Source of the DNA: Ananas comosus
Lineage: Eukaryota; Streptophyta; Magnoliopsida; Poales; Bromeliaceae
Reading direction: 5' to 3'
Assembly (NCBI RefSeq): GCF_001540865.1
Contig: NC_033628.1
Location: 8,921,525 to 8,985,524 of the forward strand
Length of the DNA: 64,000 nt
Made by a program: the position numbers and the translations under genes. Positions 21,913 through 33,129 of the stretch are shown here, in pieces. The stretch's first letter is position 1. Each line of letters opens with the position of its first letter. Below the pieces are notes generated by a model. It did no database searches and had not been told where the DNA came from. It saw nothing but the letters and a program-made list of their open reading frames with translations.

Positions 21913-24900
21913 TGTCACGCCCCGCCCCGAATCCACTACCAATTTGGCACGGTTCGGGCACATCAGACGGACCGCCGAACGGACAGTACCTCTCCTGTCC
22001 GCCCAAGGCCAAGCAACCAGATCATGTACAATTAAGCACCCAGGAATTTGCTTAAATAACATACATGATCAAATACGATGCACACAAGTGCAATACATCT
22101 AAGAGCAAGAACCACAAGTGATATACAAGTGTATAAAGAGAGATAGTCTAACTATCACAATCATTTTACATTATTTGAATATATTATATTTTCATCTTCC
22201 AAAATGTAAGTACATGTTTTCTTCAAAATACAAGTAGCTCTCTGATATCTATCCAAAATATCAACTAGTACACGAGGGTACTCTAATGCATAAGGAAAAG
22301 CTACTAACTAGGCTCACTTAGGGCGCTATGCCCTTGCCGCGGTCCTCGCTCGGCTCGCCTCTATGTGTACCTGTACCCCAAAACCACACGGGGTGAGAAC
22401 TATATAAATATAGTTCCCAGTGGGTTCGGCCGCCGACGCCGCCGGTTTTCCCACTAGGTCTAAGCTGGCACAGATAGAGAGATAGATAGATAGATAAAAG
22501 TAAACTGCGACTACTCTATCATGCCATCAACGATGATAATGCATGCAACAACTACTATCATGCGAGAATCATGTCATGAGTATAGAAAAGTACATAGTAA
22601 TGCAATCTACAACATACACTATGTCTACTCGAGGTAATGCATGAACATAGCAATGATATTCTACTAATCATGATACTATGCTTCAACAATAATGGAAATG
22701 AGCTACTACATAGTGATGTATCTGCACATGCTACTATGCCTCAATAATCCAAATGAACGAGCTACACAGTGCGTCGTGCAACTATGCCTAGGTAGTATCC
22801 AATCTCATGGCCAACCCGAAGGTTGCCACCCCGGGGTCGACCCCGACTCACTCTCAATCTCATAGGTGAGGAGAAACTGCACTCGCACACCGAGACCGTC
22901 TGCGGGACAACTACGTCTGCCCCTAGTGAAGTACTCCGGAGACTCGTGCCTCGGTGGAGCGACCACCGACAAGCAAAAACAGACTAGTGAGTATGATCCA
23001 ATCCTCACAAGAGGATACCCTATCTACAAGGGTCAACGTGCCTCTGCTGCACAATATACAATGTATCCAAGATGCCGGGATCTCTACTATCCCTAGAACC
23101 ATGTCACGTTTACTACACTAGACTCGATGCCACTCGTTCGATCATTGTAGTAAGTTTTCTAGTTAATTGACATGCCACTCGTTCACATTATAGTATCTCT
23201 ACTATACTAATTCAATGTCGCTTGTTTTCATCATCACAAGTTTGGGTTCATCATCATTCTTATCACTATAGAATTCTTGTCACATGACCCAATCCTCATG
23301 CAACCTAAGTTCAAGTGTCAAGCCCATAATGCTACACTACCATAGAAAACATGCAAGGAAATGGAATGTAATCATCTACTAATCCTATAATGCACTATGA
23401 TCAACATATATATATAACTTAGGCATAAAAGGAAACCCGGATACTTCGGGATGACACCCCCCACCTTTTACCGCTATCACGAGGCTAGGTTCTCAATTGC
23501 ACGTTCCCTAGTCGCCACTTTACTCTTCGGTCGCACCTGCTCGACGAACCGACGCTTCACACGCGTTTAGGCACCTCAAACGCAAGCTTTTCCTCAAACC
23601 AAGTAATGAAGAGGATGAAGACTTCACCTCCAAGCAACCTTTTTCTTCTCCAAATGCACCTCCAATTCCTCTCTTTGGTGAAGAAATTGTTAGAGAGAGA
23701 TATTTCTCTTTGGTTGCAAGTGTGAGGGAGAAAGAAAGAAAATGCTCAAGTCCCCTATATATATATATAGGAAACTTGGCCTCCAAGTTTCATAGGAAAC
23801 TTGGTCTCCAAGTGTCATAGGAAACTTAGCCTCCAAGTTTCATAGGAAACTTGGCCTCCAAGTTATCCAAGAATACTATTCACATTCAGTTTAGCAGCAC
23901 GGTACAGATATTTTTCGTCTGCCCTGTCTCTCACAGAAAATTCTAAATCTTCTGTTTTTGCTTCCATTTCAACACGGGTCACTCTAGACTTATAATTTAT
24001 GTCTATAAGTCCAATAAAAATAGTATCCCACACTATTTTTATTTATTTCCACTTTTACATTTAAAATCCGGTACCTTACAACCCCGAACCAGCTTTCAAA
24101 CGTCACTATATTCAGCTTAGATTAATAATCAAAGCTGCTGTAACAAATTCCAGAAACAACATCAATTCTTCACCAAAAATCGGGTATAATATCAACATAA
24201 GGTAATTAACTAACTAATTACCTTGTTCAAGTTTTAATCCAACTTTCCTTGGAATAAAGATTGACGAATCACAACAAACAACTCTCTTAAAACTGCTGAA
24301 ACCCTTCCTCCAATCCTGCTGGCAGCAAGGGACCATAACTAGCTCAAACATGCTACTAGTAGTAAATTAGAGAAAAAATGATATCCATCACCTTATTAAG
24401 TTTCAACTCAGCTTCTTGCTGAGCTAGGGTTGCGAAATCCCTCCAAAACCTCCTTCTCCAACTGCATAGAACAGCCCCCAAATCTTCAAATTCAGCCAGC
24501 TGCAAACGACGGGATGAAAATGAGCTCGAATCCATCTTTTCCACTCTACTATGGCAAACCCTAGAGTGAGAAAAAAAAGAAAGAAGCACCCTCTGTTCTC
24601 TGAGCCCCAACATGATAAGAACAATCTCAGGGATCGAGCTGAGCTGATAAGGGTCAGTTAGGGAAGTGAAAAGGCCAAAATCACCTTGCTGCCACGCAGC
24701 AGTCTGTGCTGGGTACCAGTACACCACCAAGTTGGTATCGGTACACAATGCAAAATTTTGCATTTCGAAATTCCAATGCACTTTCGATCTTCTGACGGTT
24801 CGATCACTTTTTTAACTTGTCAAGAACCTCACTACAACTCTTTAAAAGATGTGGGTTCGCTCCCAATACCGATCCCACATTCGAACTTCGCAATTGACCA

Positions 24901-25079
24901 AGTTCAGAGTACTACAGTTGAATAGTGCATTTGCAATGCACTTTTTCACTTCCCCGGCTACTTACTTGCTTCAGTAACTTGTTGAAAACCTCTCAATAAT
25001 CCTTCAAAAGTCATAGAATAGTTCCAATTACTGTTCTAACACTCGAACTTTGCAAATTGCCAAAGTTCAGTATACTACA
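21913..25079 (-). mobile_element. Gypsy-type LTR (probable solo LTR, about 3 kb)
   Basis: Starts TGTCACGCCCCGCCCC and carries the family landmarks: 'ctgtccgcccaaggc' near 21998, 'ggggtgagaactatataaatatagttcccagtggg' near 22390, and 'gcaccccccacc..ttaccg'. It ends ..AAGTTCAGAGTACTACA at 24916 and again ..AAGTTCAGTATACTACA at 25079, a local duplication of the terminus. The orientation, from the PBS-linked copy at 19542, is minus. No target duplication was found for either end, so it may be truncated or rearranged. No coding domain. Confidence 0.65.
23763..23868. repeat. Four tandem 25-bp repeats
   Basis: The unit 'aggaaacttggcctccaagttt' is repeated four times with a few changes. It lies within the LTR at 21913-25079, near its likely transcription-start side, and each unit is itself partly palindromic (aacttgg..ccaagtt). 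Confidence 0.85.
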
Positions 25080-26880
25080 ACAAGAGAAATCAGGCGTCAT
25101 TTATTGCGCACTGCGACTAGTGCTTTCAGGTTGAGCATCCAAAACCCATTCGGATGCTTAGGAGGGACCACTCAAAAGTTGTTTCGGGCGCCTTTAAGGA
25201 CATTTGGACGACCGAATGATTAATCTTTCACGCATCCGAGCTCTCAGGTTGGGAGTTTGTAAAGGTCTCGAATGCCCTCAAATAGGATCCGAAAGGTTCT
25301 TGATCTTTTTCAGGCACCTACAAGGTAATCCAAACATTCGATGTTGGGCCTTCTTGCCAAACACACTCTTTGGAGGAGTGTTCGGATAGTCTGGGCGCTG
25401 GGCCTGAGCATCCGAAACTATTTTAGGCACCTGATCCTTGTTTTCAGTATCCAAAAAGTCTAGAACTCAAACTATAGCACACGGGACTATTATAGGAAGC
25501 AAATATGAATGCAATAAAGCATGTAGTGCTAGTTGGAAGGATCTTGGGGTGTGAAAGATGAGTTAGTACTTATAGAAACTAATTTGGATTATGAGAAAGA
25601 TGGATTTAATTAATAGACCAATACTATATCATAGTCTAATTGGTAGATTATCGACCAGGATTGTATTTAAAATATTTATTTCATGCTTGCTAGAATTTGT
25701 AGTCGTAGAAGTCAGCTGGTGAAGTTTCGGGTGGAGAAGATCGATAAATGTGATTGTTTAGTGCACTGGAGTTTTGCAAATTAGTGAAATTTTGGTGAAA
25801 AGTAGTATTTAATATGATTTAGATTGTTGAGGTTGTGTTTGAGGAGTGTTAGAGTGTTTTTGCTATGAAAACAGCACGAAAACAGAGTTTAGAGTGCATA
25901 ATTTGAACAATATGCAAAAATACAGATTTTTGTACATGTATTGGTGCTAAATTTAAGTACCTATACTAGATGAGAAAGACAAGTTGAGCGGTTTGCTTCC
26001 ACCTACCTGGAGTTTCCTCCTAGTTCTCTTGGTCTACTCCAAGCCTCCAAGATGATGGATCTACAAGATCCAAAAAAAGGGAAAGCTAGGGCTCCATTCG
26101 ATCTAGAGAGAGAAAGAGATATAGTTAAAGAGCAGAAATAGGAGAAATTAGGGTTGGCTAGTAAAAATCCCTTTTGACCCCTCAACATGTCTTATTTGTA
26201 ATTAAACAAAACACTCTCACTATGTTAGATTTCAGGTGCCTGACCAAAATTTAAGCACTGGGAAGCTCGATGCTTCATTATTCTTTATGTACTGCGCTCG
26301 AAAAAGATTTCGGGCACTCGCCTGCTTGCCCAGTCCACAATTAGTGCGCCTGCAAGGAGAATCGAGCATTTGATTGTTTATTGTGCACTACGACCAGCAC
26401 TCTCGGGCCGTGACTGACTGCCAAAAGTTGTTTCAGACATCATAGGGACATTCAGACATCGAATATTTAATCTTTTGCGCGTTCGATCTCTTGAATTGGG
26501 AGTCTAGAAGGGTTCGAGACTCCCTCAAGTAGGATCCAAAAGGATCCTGATCATTTCTGAGCACCTGTATAGTAATTCGAATGCCTAAAAGTAGGTATTC
26601 TTCCCAACCATACTCTCTAGAAAAGCATCTAAACTATCCGGCGCTTAGCCGGATCGTCCGAAAATATTTCGAGTGCCCGAATTCTTGTTGGTATTTGAGT
26701 AGTCTAGAACTCATACTTAAGTTATTTCCGGGATTCCTTTTCAATCTAAAATGGTTTGAATTCGATCCAAACTCACTATAGACTTCTATAAGCCTATTTT
26801 AATCATGCCTAGTATAACCTAATCCGCACTTTGTCAATTTACCAAAGTTCGATATATTATATTTCTTTCTCCTTAAAAGG
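25080..26880 (-). repeat. LTR-like region with two direct repeats (about 350 bp)
   Basis: Sequence at about 25098-25460 (gcgcactgcgactagtgctt..) recurs at about 26367-26720 (gcgcactacgaccagcactc..). Both carry GGCGC-type palindromes and 'aggatccgaaaggttc/aggatccaaaaggatc'. The segment ends near 26870 with 'ccaaagttcgatatatta', the outer end of this LTR family. It may be the remainder of the LTR interrupted at 21913. Nothing coding. Confidence 0.5.
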
Positions 26881-27067
26881 AGTTTTATCTATGAAACTAA
26901 AATCTCACGCGCCACGTAGATTCTCCAAATAGATGAGGAAAATTCTCCTGCATGATGCTCTCGAGTTCCCACATGGCTTCCCACTCCTTATGGTAGCTCT
27001 ACAACATTTTGATATAAAGAATAGAGCGATTTCGCAACACCTTATCTTGCCAGGCGAGGGTGCTAAT

Positions 27068-28850
27068 TGTTAGGATTTGGTTAGACTTGTAGTTGAATCC
27101 TAATTGGATTAGGATTAATATTTAAATCTGTTGGAGATAAATTAAGTTAAATATTAATTAGAATATAAATCTAATTGGATTAGGACTAGGGTAGCTTTCG
27201 ATGTAAGCTATAAATATAGCATATGTGCTATTATTGTGGTGGTGGTGGTACGTATTAGCCACACCCATATGGCATGGCCAAGGTGGTCATGATTTTGGAA
27301 GCACCTAGCTAATGCATGGGTGCAAGAGGACGTGAGCGGCTTTCATAGCCGTTGGTCATTGATATACCTTGTGCACAGATGCACAGGATATGAGATATGT
27401 CTTCTGAGACTATAGAAGAGAGAAGGATAGGAGAGATTCAGAAGAGGGCTCGGGGTTGTAGCTACTCTGTTACAAAAGTGGAGTAAGCTTTTGCTGAGGA
27501 GACGGGTTTATGGTAAAAATTCGATTCGACACTTTCATTGTGGAATCCCAACAATCAGTACCAGATCAACAGTAGTCAGTATCGAAGCGGGTTGCGGATT
27601 CTCAAAATTCGGTATCGGTAGAGATTCAAAAAGAGGGCTCGGGGTTGTAGCTACTCTGTTACAGAAGATGAGTCAACTTTTGCTGAGGAGACGGGTTTAT
27701 GGTAAAAACCCAATTCGACGCTTCCATTGCGGAATCCCAACAATTGGTACCGGATCAACAGCAGTCGGTATCGAAGCGGGCTGCGGATTCTCAAAATTCG
27801 GTACCGGGGGGAGTACCAGATTCCCAACAATTGGTATCAGAGTCAAAGGTTACCAAGCTTTAGGAGAGATCAACGTCAAAACATTGGATTACCGATCTTT
27901 GTAGAAGATCGATGTCATTGCACGGTGTTACCGATCGTTTGAAGCGATCGATGTTAAAGCACAATTTGATCTCATTAGGCGCATTGGACACGAAGGGTTG
28001 TGATTTTTCGGCTTCAGGTGAAGCTATGAGGGTCCAAAAAAGAATTTTGGTCATGTGCAAGGCGAACAAGTGTGGGAACTTGTACATTATGAACGGGAGC
28101 ACAGTCAAAATGGAAGCAAAGGTTGTTTGGGTTCCAAAAGTTTGCGGAGATACAATCGCTCAATATGGAGCAGCGGATGCAGCGACATCGAGTGGGGAGG
28201 AAACAAGCTCAAGATAGAGCTTGCATAGTGAGCTCAAAACAGCAGTTGAAGACTACAAATCCAACCAAGGTGGGAAGTTAGGATTTGGTTAGATTTGTAG
28301 TTGAATCCTAATTGAATTAGGATTAATATTTAAATCTATTGGAGGATAAATTAAGATTTAAATATTAATTAGAGTAGAAATCTAATTGGATTAGGATTTG
28401 GGTAGTTTTTTATGTAAGCTAATATATAGCATATGTGCTATTATTGTGGTGGTGGTGGTACGGATTAGCCACACCTATATGGCATGGCCAAGGTGGTCAT
28501 GATTTTGGATGCACCTAATGCATGGGTGCAAGAGGATGCGAGCGACTTTCATAGTCGGTGGTCATTGATATACCTTGTGCACGGGTGCACAGAATGTGTG
28601 AGATGTCTTCTAAGACTATAGAAGACGAGAAAAGGGTAGGAGAGATTCAGAAAGAGGGCTCGGGGTTTTAGTTACTCTGTTACAGAAGAGTAGTCAGCTT
28701 TTGCTAAGGAGACGGGTTTATGGTAAAAACCAGATTGGATGCTTCCGTTGCAAAATCCCAATAATTGGTACCAGATCAATAGCAGTTAGTATCGAAGCGG
28801 GTTGCGAATTCTCAAAATCTGGTATCGGGGCTAGTACCGGATTCCCAACA
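27068..28850 (+). mobile_element. Non-autonomous Ty1-copia element with LTRs
   Basis: The 5' LTR (27068-27829) starts TGTTAGGATTTGG and ends TTCCCAACA; the primer-binding site TTGGTATCAGAGTC follows at 27831. The 3' LTR (about 28277-28850) matches it. Flanks CTAAT (27063-27067) and CTAAC (28851-28855) fit a 5-bp duplication with one change. The internal part is only about 450 bp and retains a fragment of copia polyprotein. The 5' LTR is longer because a 188-bp unit is duplicated in tandem (27433-27620 and 27621-27808); the 3' LTR has a single unit. Confidence 0.85.
27912..28217 (+). pseudogene. Copia polyprotein fragment (pre-integrase region)
   Basis: The open stretch encodes HNLISLGALDTKGCDFSASG and then NLYIMNGST, matching the segment of copia polyproteins between protease and integrase. 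Capsid, catalytic protease, integrase and RT are absent, so the element depends on others for mobility. It ends shortly before the purine tract at about 28268-28276. Confidence 0.65.
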
Positions 28851-28855
28851 CTAAC

Positions 28856-29370
28856 TAGATACTTCTCGTAGCTTAAATTCTCCCGCAACTGCAAAGGTGG
28901 GTAGCTGATATTATGTGTTTGATCTGATACATACTTGTGGAGTAGAGGTATGTGGAACACATCATGTACTCCCGTAGCTCGGAGGCGTCTGCGGGTGCTT
29001 CTAATAGCATCAAACACTTAGTGCTACCAAATTTTTCACCATTAGATCTATCTTTTTCATTATTTCCATCTCTTGGATCAATACTATTCCACCAACCCCC
29101 TCTAAACCCTAGAAGGGACCATTATCATCCTATCCCATAACCCGTTATCCAAGGACTACAAACTTAGAAGTAAAAAGGTCCAAGTATGTCTAAATGAATT
29201 CTAGCTCAATTCTATACATGTCCATGTGAGTGTGCATACATGCACATGTGTGTATTACAAATTTCTACTATTTGGATTTAGGTCAATTCAAATGTGAAGA
29301 GGTTTATATTTTGTAAATTTTATTTATGAGATTAGGATTCTAATTCTCTAATTTCTTCCAACTTTTCACC
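28856..29370. other. Unassigned intergenic sequence
   Basis: No domain, RNA or repeat boundary recognised. 'ctactcccgtagctcggaggc..gtgc' near 28970 looks like a fragment of an older repeat. Confidence 0.3.
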
Positions 29371-29374
29371 CAGT

Positions 29375-29505
29375 AGTAGGGTTGATAATCTAATATGTTG
29401 TTCGTAGCTCGGCTCATTAATAAATGAGCCAAACACTACTTAGATTTTTTAATAATATTCTAACGAGCCAGTCCTTGTTGGACCTGTTGACAGCCCTACC
29501 TAAAA
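29375..29505. mobile_element. Short hAT-like MITE, degraded
   Basis: The ends read TAGGGTTGATAATC and, complemented from the right, TAGGGCTGTCAACAGG, similar to common plant hAT MITE termini (TAGGGCTGTCAACGAGCC). 'gctcggctcattaataaatgagcc' near 29410 is a palindrome of the GAGCCGA type seen also at 42.0-42.6 kb. No 8-bp target duplication was verified. Confidence 0.45.
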
Positions 29506-29749
29506 GTATATAAAGTGGTGGTTGAATGATTGAATCGCGTCATCGAAGATTCTAAGGTATTGTAAGATTAAGAGGAATTTCACTCATAGTAATGAAATTA
29601 CTGGGAATTATATAATTCTTGCATTTAGTTTGCACAATTAATCGTCTCTTTGAATTTTACTAGGAATATAAAACTCCAGTATTATAGACAGTAATGCATA
29701 GTTCCACAATTATTTTCATGCTCATTTTTTTAAACTTATATATTGCTAT

Positions 29750-30290
29750 TTGATTTTAAAATTTGAATTCCAAATTTGACTTTTATTTTTAAAATTTGAA
29801 TTGAAAACTTGATTTTGAATTTAAAATTTAAAATTTTATTTTCAAAATCAGAATCAACAATCAAATTTAAAAATTAATTTGAAATTTGAAATTTGAATTC
29901 AAAGTTTGAATTTGAATTTGAAATCTAATTCATAATCTTAATTTAAATTTAAAATTTGAATTTCGAATTTGAAAATTGATTTAATTTAATTTGAAATTAA
30001 ATTCATAATTTGAATTTGAACTTAAAATTTGAATTCAACTTCAAAATCTAAATTGAATTCGCAATTCGAATAACAAAATCTGAATTTTAAAATTCAAATT
30101 CAAAGTCAAAATTTAAATTCAAAAATTGAATCCAAAATCAAAATTTAGTATTTGAGTATTGAAGTCAAAATCCAAATTTGAATTTTAAATTAAATTCAAA
30201 ATGTGAATTTAAATTTAAAATTTAAAATTTAAATTTAAAAACAATTAAAGTGTAAATTTGTGATTTAAATTAAAACCGAGGACAATTTTA
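29750..30290. repeat. AAATTTGAATT-type low-complexity tract
   Basis: About 540 bp composed nearly only of permutations of 'aaatttgaattc', with many small palindromes (gaattc, aaattt). It has no period long enough to define a satellite unit by eye. Such tracts favour hairpins and replication slippage. Confidence 0.8.
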
Positions 30291-30791
30291 AAAATTCTAT
30301 AAATATTTTCAGATTTCCCGCACTCCTTAACAGACATATACCCATCCCTGTTCTCCGTTTGGAGGGAATTACTGAGCAAATCGGTGAATGACATTACCTA
30401 CATACAATAATCTACGATGGATTTTTAATAATCAATTACAGATAACGCGAATCAAACTCTCCCAAAGTTATATGAACCGTATGTAATATGCAGAAGCTTG
30501 GGGAAAACTTAAAAGTTCCATTTTTAAAAGTAAGATGGAAAACTTGGCAGGTAAATATTTCTTATCTCTGATGACAATGAAACTAATAAAGACTTGATGG
30601 CCATGCCCATGACTATACACAGACCAGACCTGACATACATCAGACAAGCCAAATCTATGTTGGATAAGCCTCTAAATTATGCCCATGACTAGTCCATGCT
30701 GCCATAAAGGGAGCATACATTGTTTTCAAATTAAGAATCTCTCATGCTTGAACTTATACTAGTCAATTAGGATTCCTCCTCTAGTAAGAAC

Positions 30792-31987
30792 CATAGTTAG
30801 TTAATTCGCGAATTATTCGCGAATTATTCGCGAATTTTTGATATTCCGAATAAAACGTCCGTTTTCGAATTTTTGAAAAAAATTCGAAAAAAATTGCGTT
30901 TTATTGGATAAAAGTAATTATTCGCGAATTAAACGGGTTCGCGCATAATTCGGCTCAAAAAAAACGTCGCCGTTGCTGCGACTGCGATGCGGTCGCGGGC
31001 CTCGTGCATGGCCCAAAACAGAAAAGAGTTCGCCTCTCAAAAAAAAAAGAAAAAAAGAAAAAAAAAACCTTCTCTGAAATCGCCCCCTCCCAGTCTCCCA
31101 AACTCCCAGCTCCACCCCCACCCCCACCCCTCCCAAAAAAGGGTTTGCCCTAACTTCTCAACCCTGCGGCGGTGCGGCCCTGCCACCGACCCGTGCGGCG
31201 GTCGCGGTCCCTTCCCCTCCCCCTCTTCCCTTCCGGCTGCTCGCCGAACGCAATCGGAAGCCCTCCTCTTCAGAAATCGAAGATCGAGTTCTTCACTCTT
31301 CAGAAATCGAAACCCTCCTCGTCGCCTCTTCCTCTTCCGCTTCCGCTATCCAACGATATATAGATCAGTAATAAGGTGGTTCTTTACAAACCAAGTACGA
31401 TTTGAGTTTTCATTCTTCAAAGCAAAAGTTGGAAGCTTTTAGTCCATCTGATGGATACTTTTTTATACACAAATGGCTCGAGTGCTTAAATTGAATGTGT
31501 CCATTCTCTGTTATGCACCTTAAATTGTTAAGAACTTAAGACCCAAACATAGAGCTAAATAATGTTAATTAACCTAGGGACCATGCCTACTTTAGACTTT
31601 AGAATTTAGGAACTCTTGTATTTTACATTTAAATATAGATTATCTTGATCTCTTATTTGGTTAATTATTTATTTTTTTTTAGGCATAATATAGTTTATTA
31701 TTTTTTTATTTAATTTTGTAGCTTTTTATTCTTATATTCTTAAAAAATATGAATATTTATGCTAATAGCATAAATTTTGAGAGGAAAAAAATTTAATTTA
31801 ATAGCCGAATTTTTGATCCCGAATTTTTAATTGGTGAACGTATAATATCCGTATAAATCACGTATCCGAATAATTGGCGAATTCGTTTTTTAGCCGTTTT
31901 TTTCAACGAATTTAAAAATTAGAAGACGAATTTTATCCGAATTATACCCGTACCGAATTTTTGCCGAATCCGAATTAACTAACTATG
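30792..31987. mobile_element. Non-autonomous hAT transposon (1196 bp) carrying GC-rich cargo
   Basis: Terminal inverted repeats CATAGTTAGTTAATTCG at both ends, flanked by the perfect 8-bp duplication GTAAGAAC at 30784-30791 and 31988-31995; 8 bp is typical of the hAT superfamily. Subterminal motifs TTCGCGAATTA are repeated three times at the left end, and AATTCG/CCGAAT variants crowd the right end. The centre (about 30960-31380) is GC-rich and codon-like, unlike the AT-rich arms, and looks like captured host sequence. No transposase motif is present. Confidence 0.85.
30987..31442 (+). other. Open frame in hAT cargo, possible captured gene fragment
   Basis: A 151-codon open stretch, Lys-rich then Pro/Ser/Arg-rich, spans the GC-rich cargo. 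I recognise no family. Composition, the CTCCTCTTCCTCTTCC-type pyrimidine tract and a possible splice donor near 31374 (AGGTGG) suggest a captured 5' untranslated/first-exon fragment. It may not be translated. The opposite strand also has an open frame (30918-31136), as expected for a biased-composition segment. Confidence 0.3.
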
Positions 31988-31995
31988 GTAAGAAC

Positions 31996-32409
31996 AAGGA
32001 GCCCAATCATGTTTCTCCTACCACATACCTTGTAACCATGCAATGGTGTCATCAATGTCTCCTCCCATTCCTCAACACCTCCAATTAATAATTCCAATAA
32101 GGTGGCACATTAATTCCACCAAGTTTTGAGACCTCCCAACATTCTAATTAAGGACAAGCCACATGTAACACCCATACATTCAATTTCTTTGCAGCTGCTA
32201 ATTTGTTCCAATTAAGTGATTTTTGAATAGTCTAGTGAAGTAATAGTGCTCATAATAATATTTCGATTTATTTAAATATCCTATTAACGGCTTCTCACTA
32301 TATGTATGGCGGAAGCTGTACTAAATTCAAATTGAAGCTTCTTTATATGCTAGGTCCGTGATGGAGCTGATATATATATATATGGGCATCCTAACATAGT
32401 AAAAACTCC

Positions 32410-32477
<68 letters not shown>

Positions 32478-33120
32478 TATTAAATCAATGCGTTTTTTAC
32501 TAATTTTTATCACAAAGAAGCTGTTTCAGAAGTCAGTAAAAATAACACTTCATCTCCATCTATATATAGAGTATATTCAATCCTTTTGTGGTGGAAGAGC
32601 TTCACCACTGGAGCCCATAGTTTGTCTTTCGTGATCAAGCAAGTAATTATCTATTTGATAATGATATTTTAATATTTCTTATTAGCATTCTCCTTAACAT
32701 CTGAGCCCCAGACTTCTAATTTGAACTCAAAATTTTCTACTCAAATATCACATAAAACAACTAATTTTCTATATATAAACTTAAGCTTCCAATTAACTAC
32801 AAGAAAATCACATTATAACGACATCTTCTAGACAATCCTTGTAGAAAATGTCCTTACAAAATAGCAAATACCGGCATTCAAAAAGTGTCATCATATGAAC
32901 AGTTTATTCTGTCAAACTGATTTACTGAAGAATAAACTTTACTATTATTTTTAATTCTCTACTTTTCAAAAAATTCAGACATTTTAAAATATAGAAATAT
33001 ATTTTACCAATATTTGGCATAAGCATCGGTATATAATTAAGTGGCAACTTCTCATTTGTCGACACTTTCAAATGTGACAGTAGACTATTCTGCAACACTT
33101 TTAACCATCCATAAATGCCG
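31996..33120. other. AT-rich intergenic sequence with (TA)n tracts and a CACTA-like start
   Basis: (TA)n microsatellites lie at 32372-32384 and 32412-32474. At 32797 'aactacaagaaaatcac' resembles a degraded CACTA terminus, followed by repeats of the type 'gtcatcat' and 'cgacacttt'. A matching right end was not found. No gene. Confidence 0.4.
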
Positions 33121-33129
33121 AAAAAGATC

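Noticed and set aside
27912..28217. Independent host gene
   Set aside because: The sequence matches the copia pre-integrase region and lies between two LTRs, so it is an element remnant.
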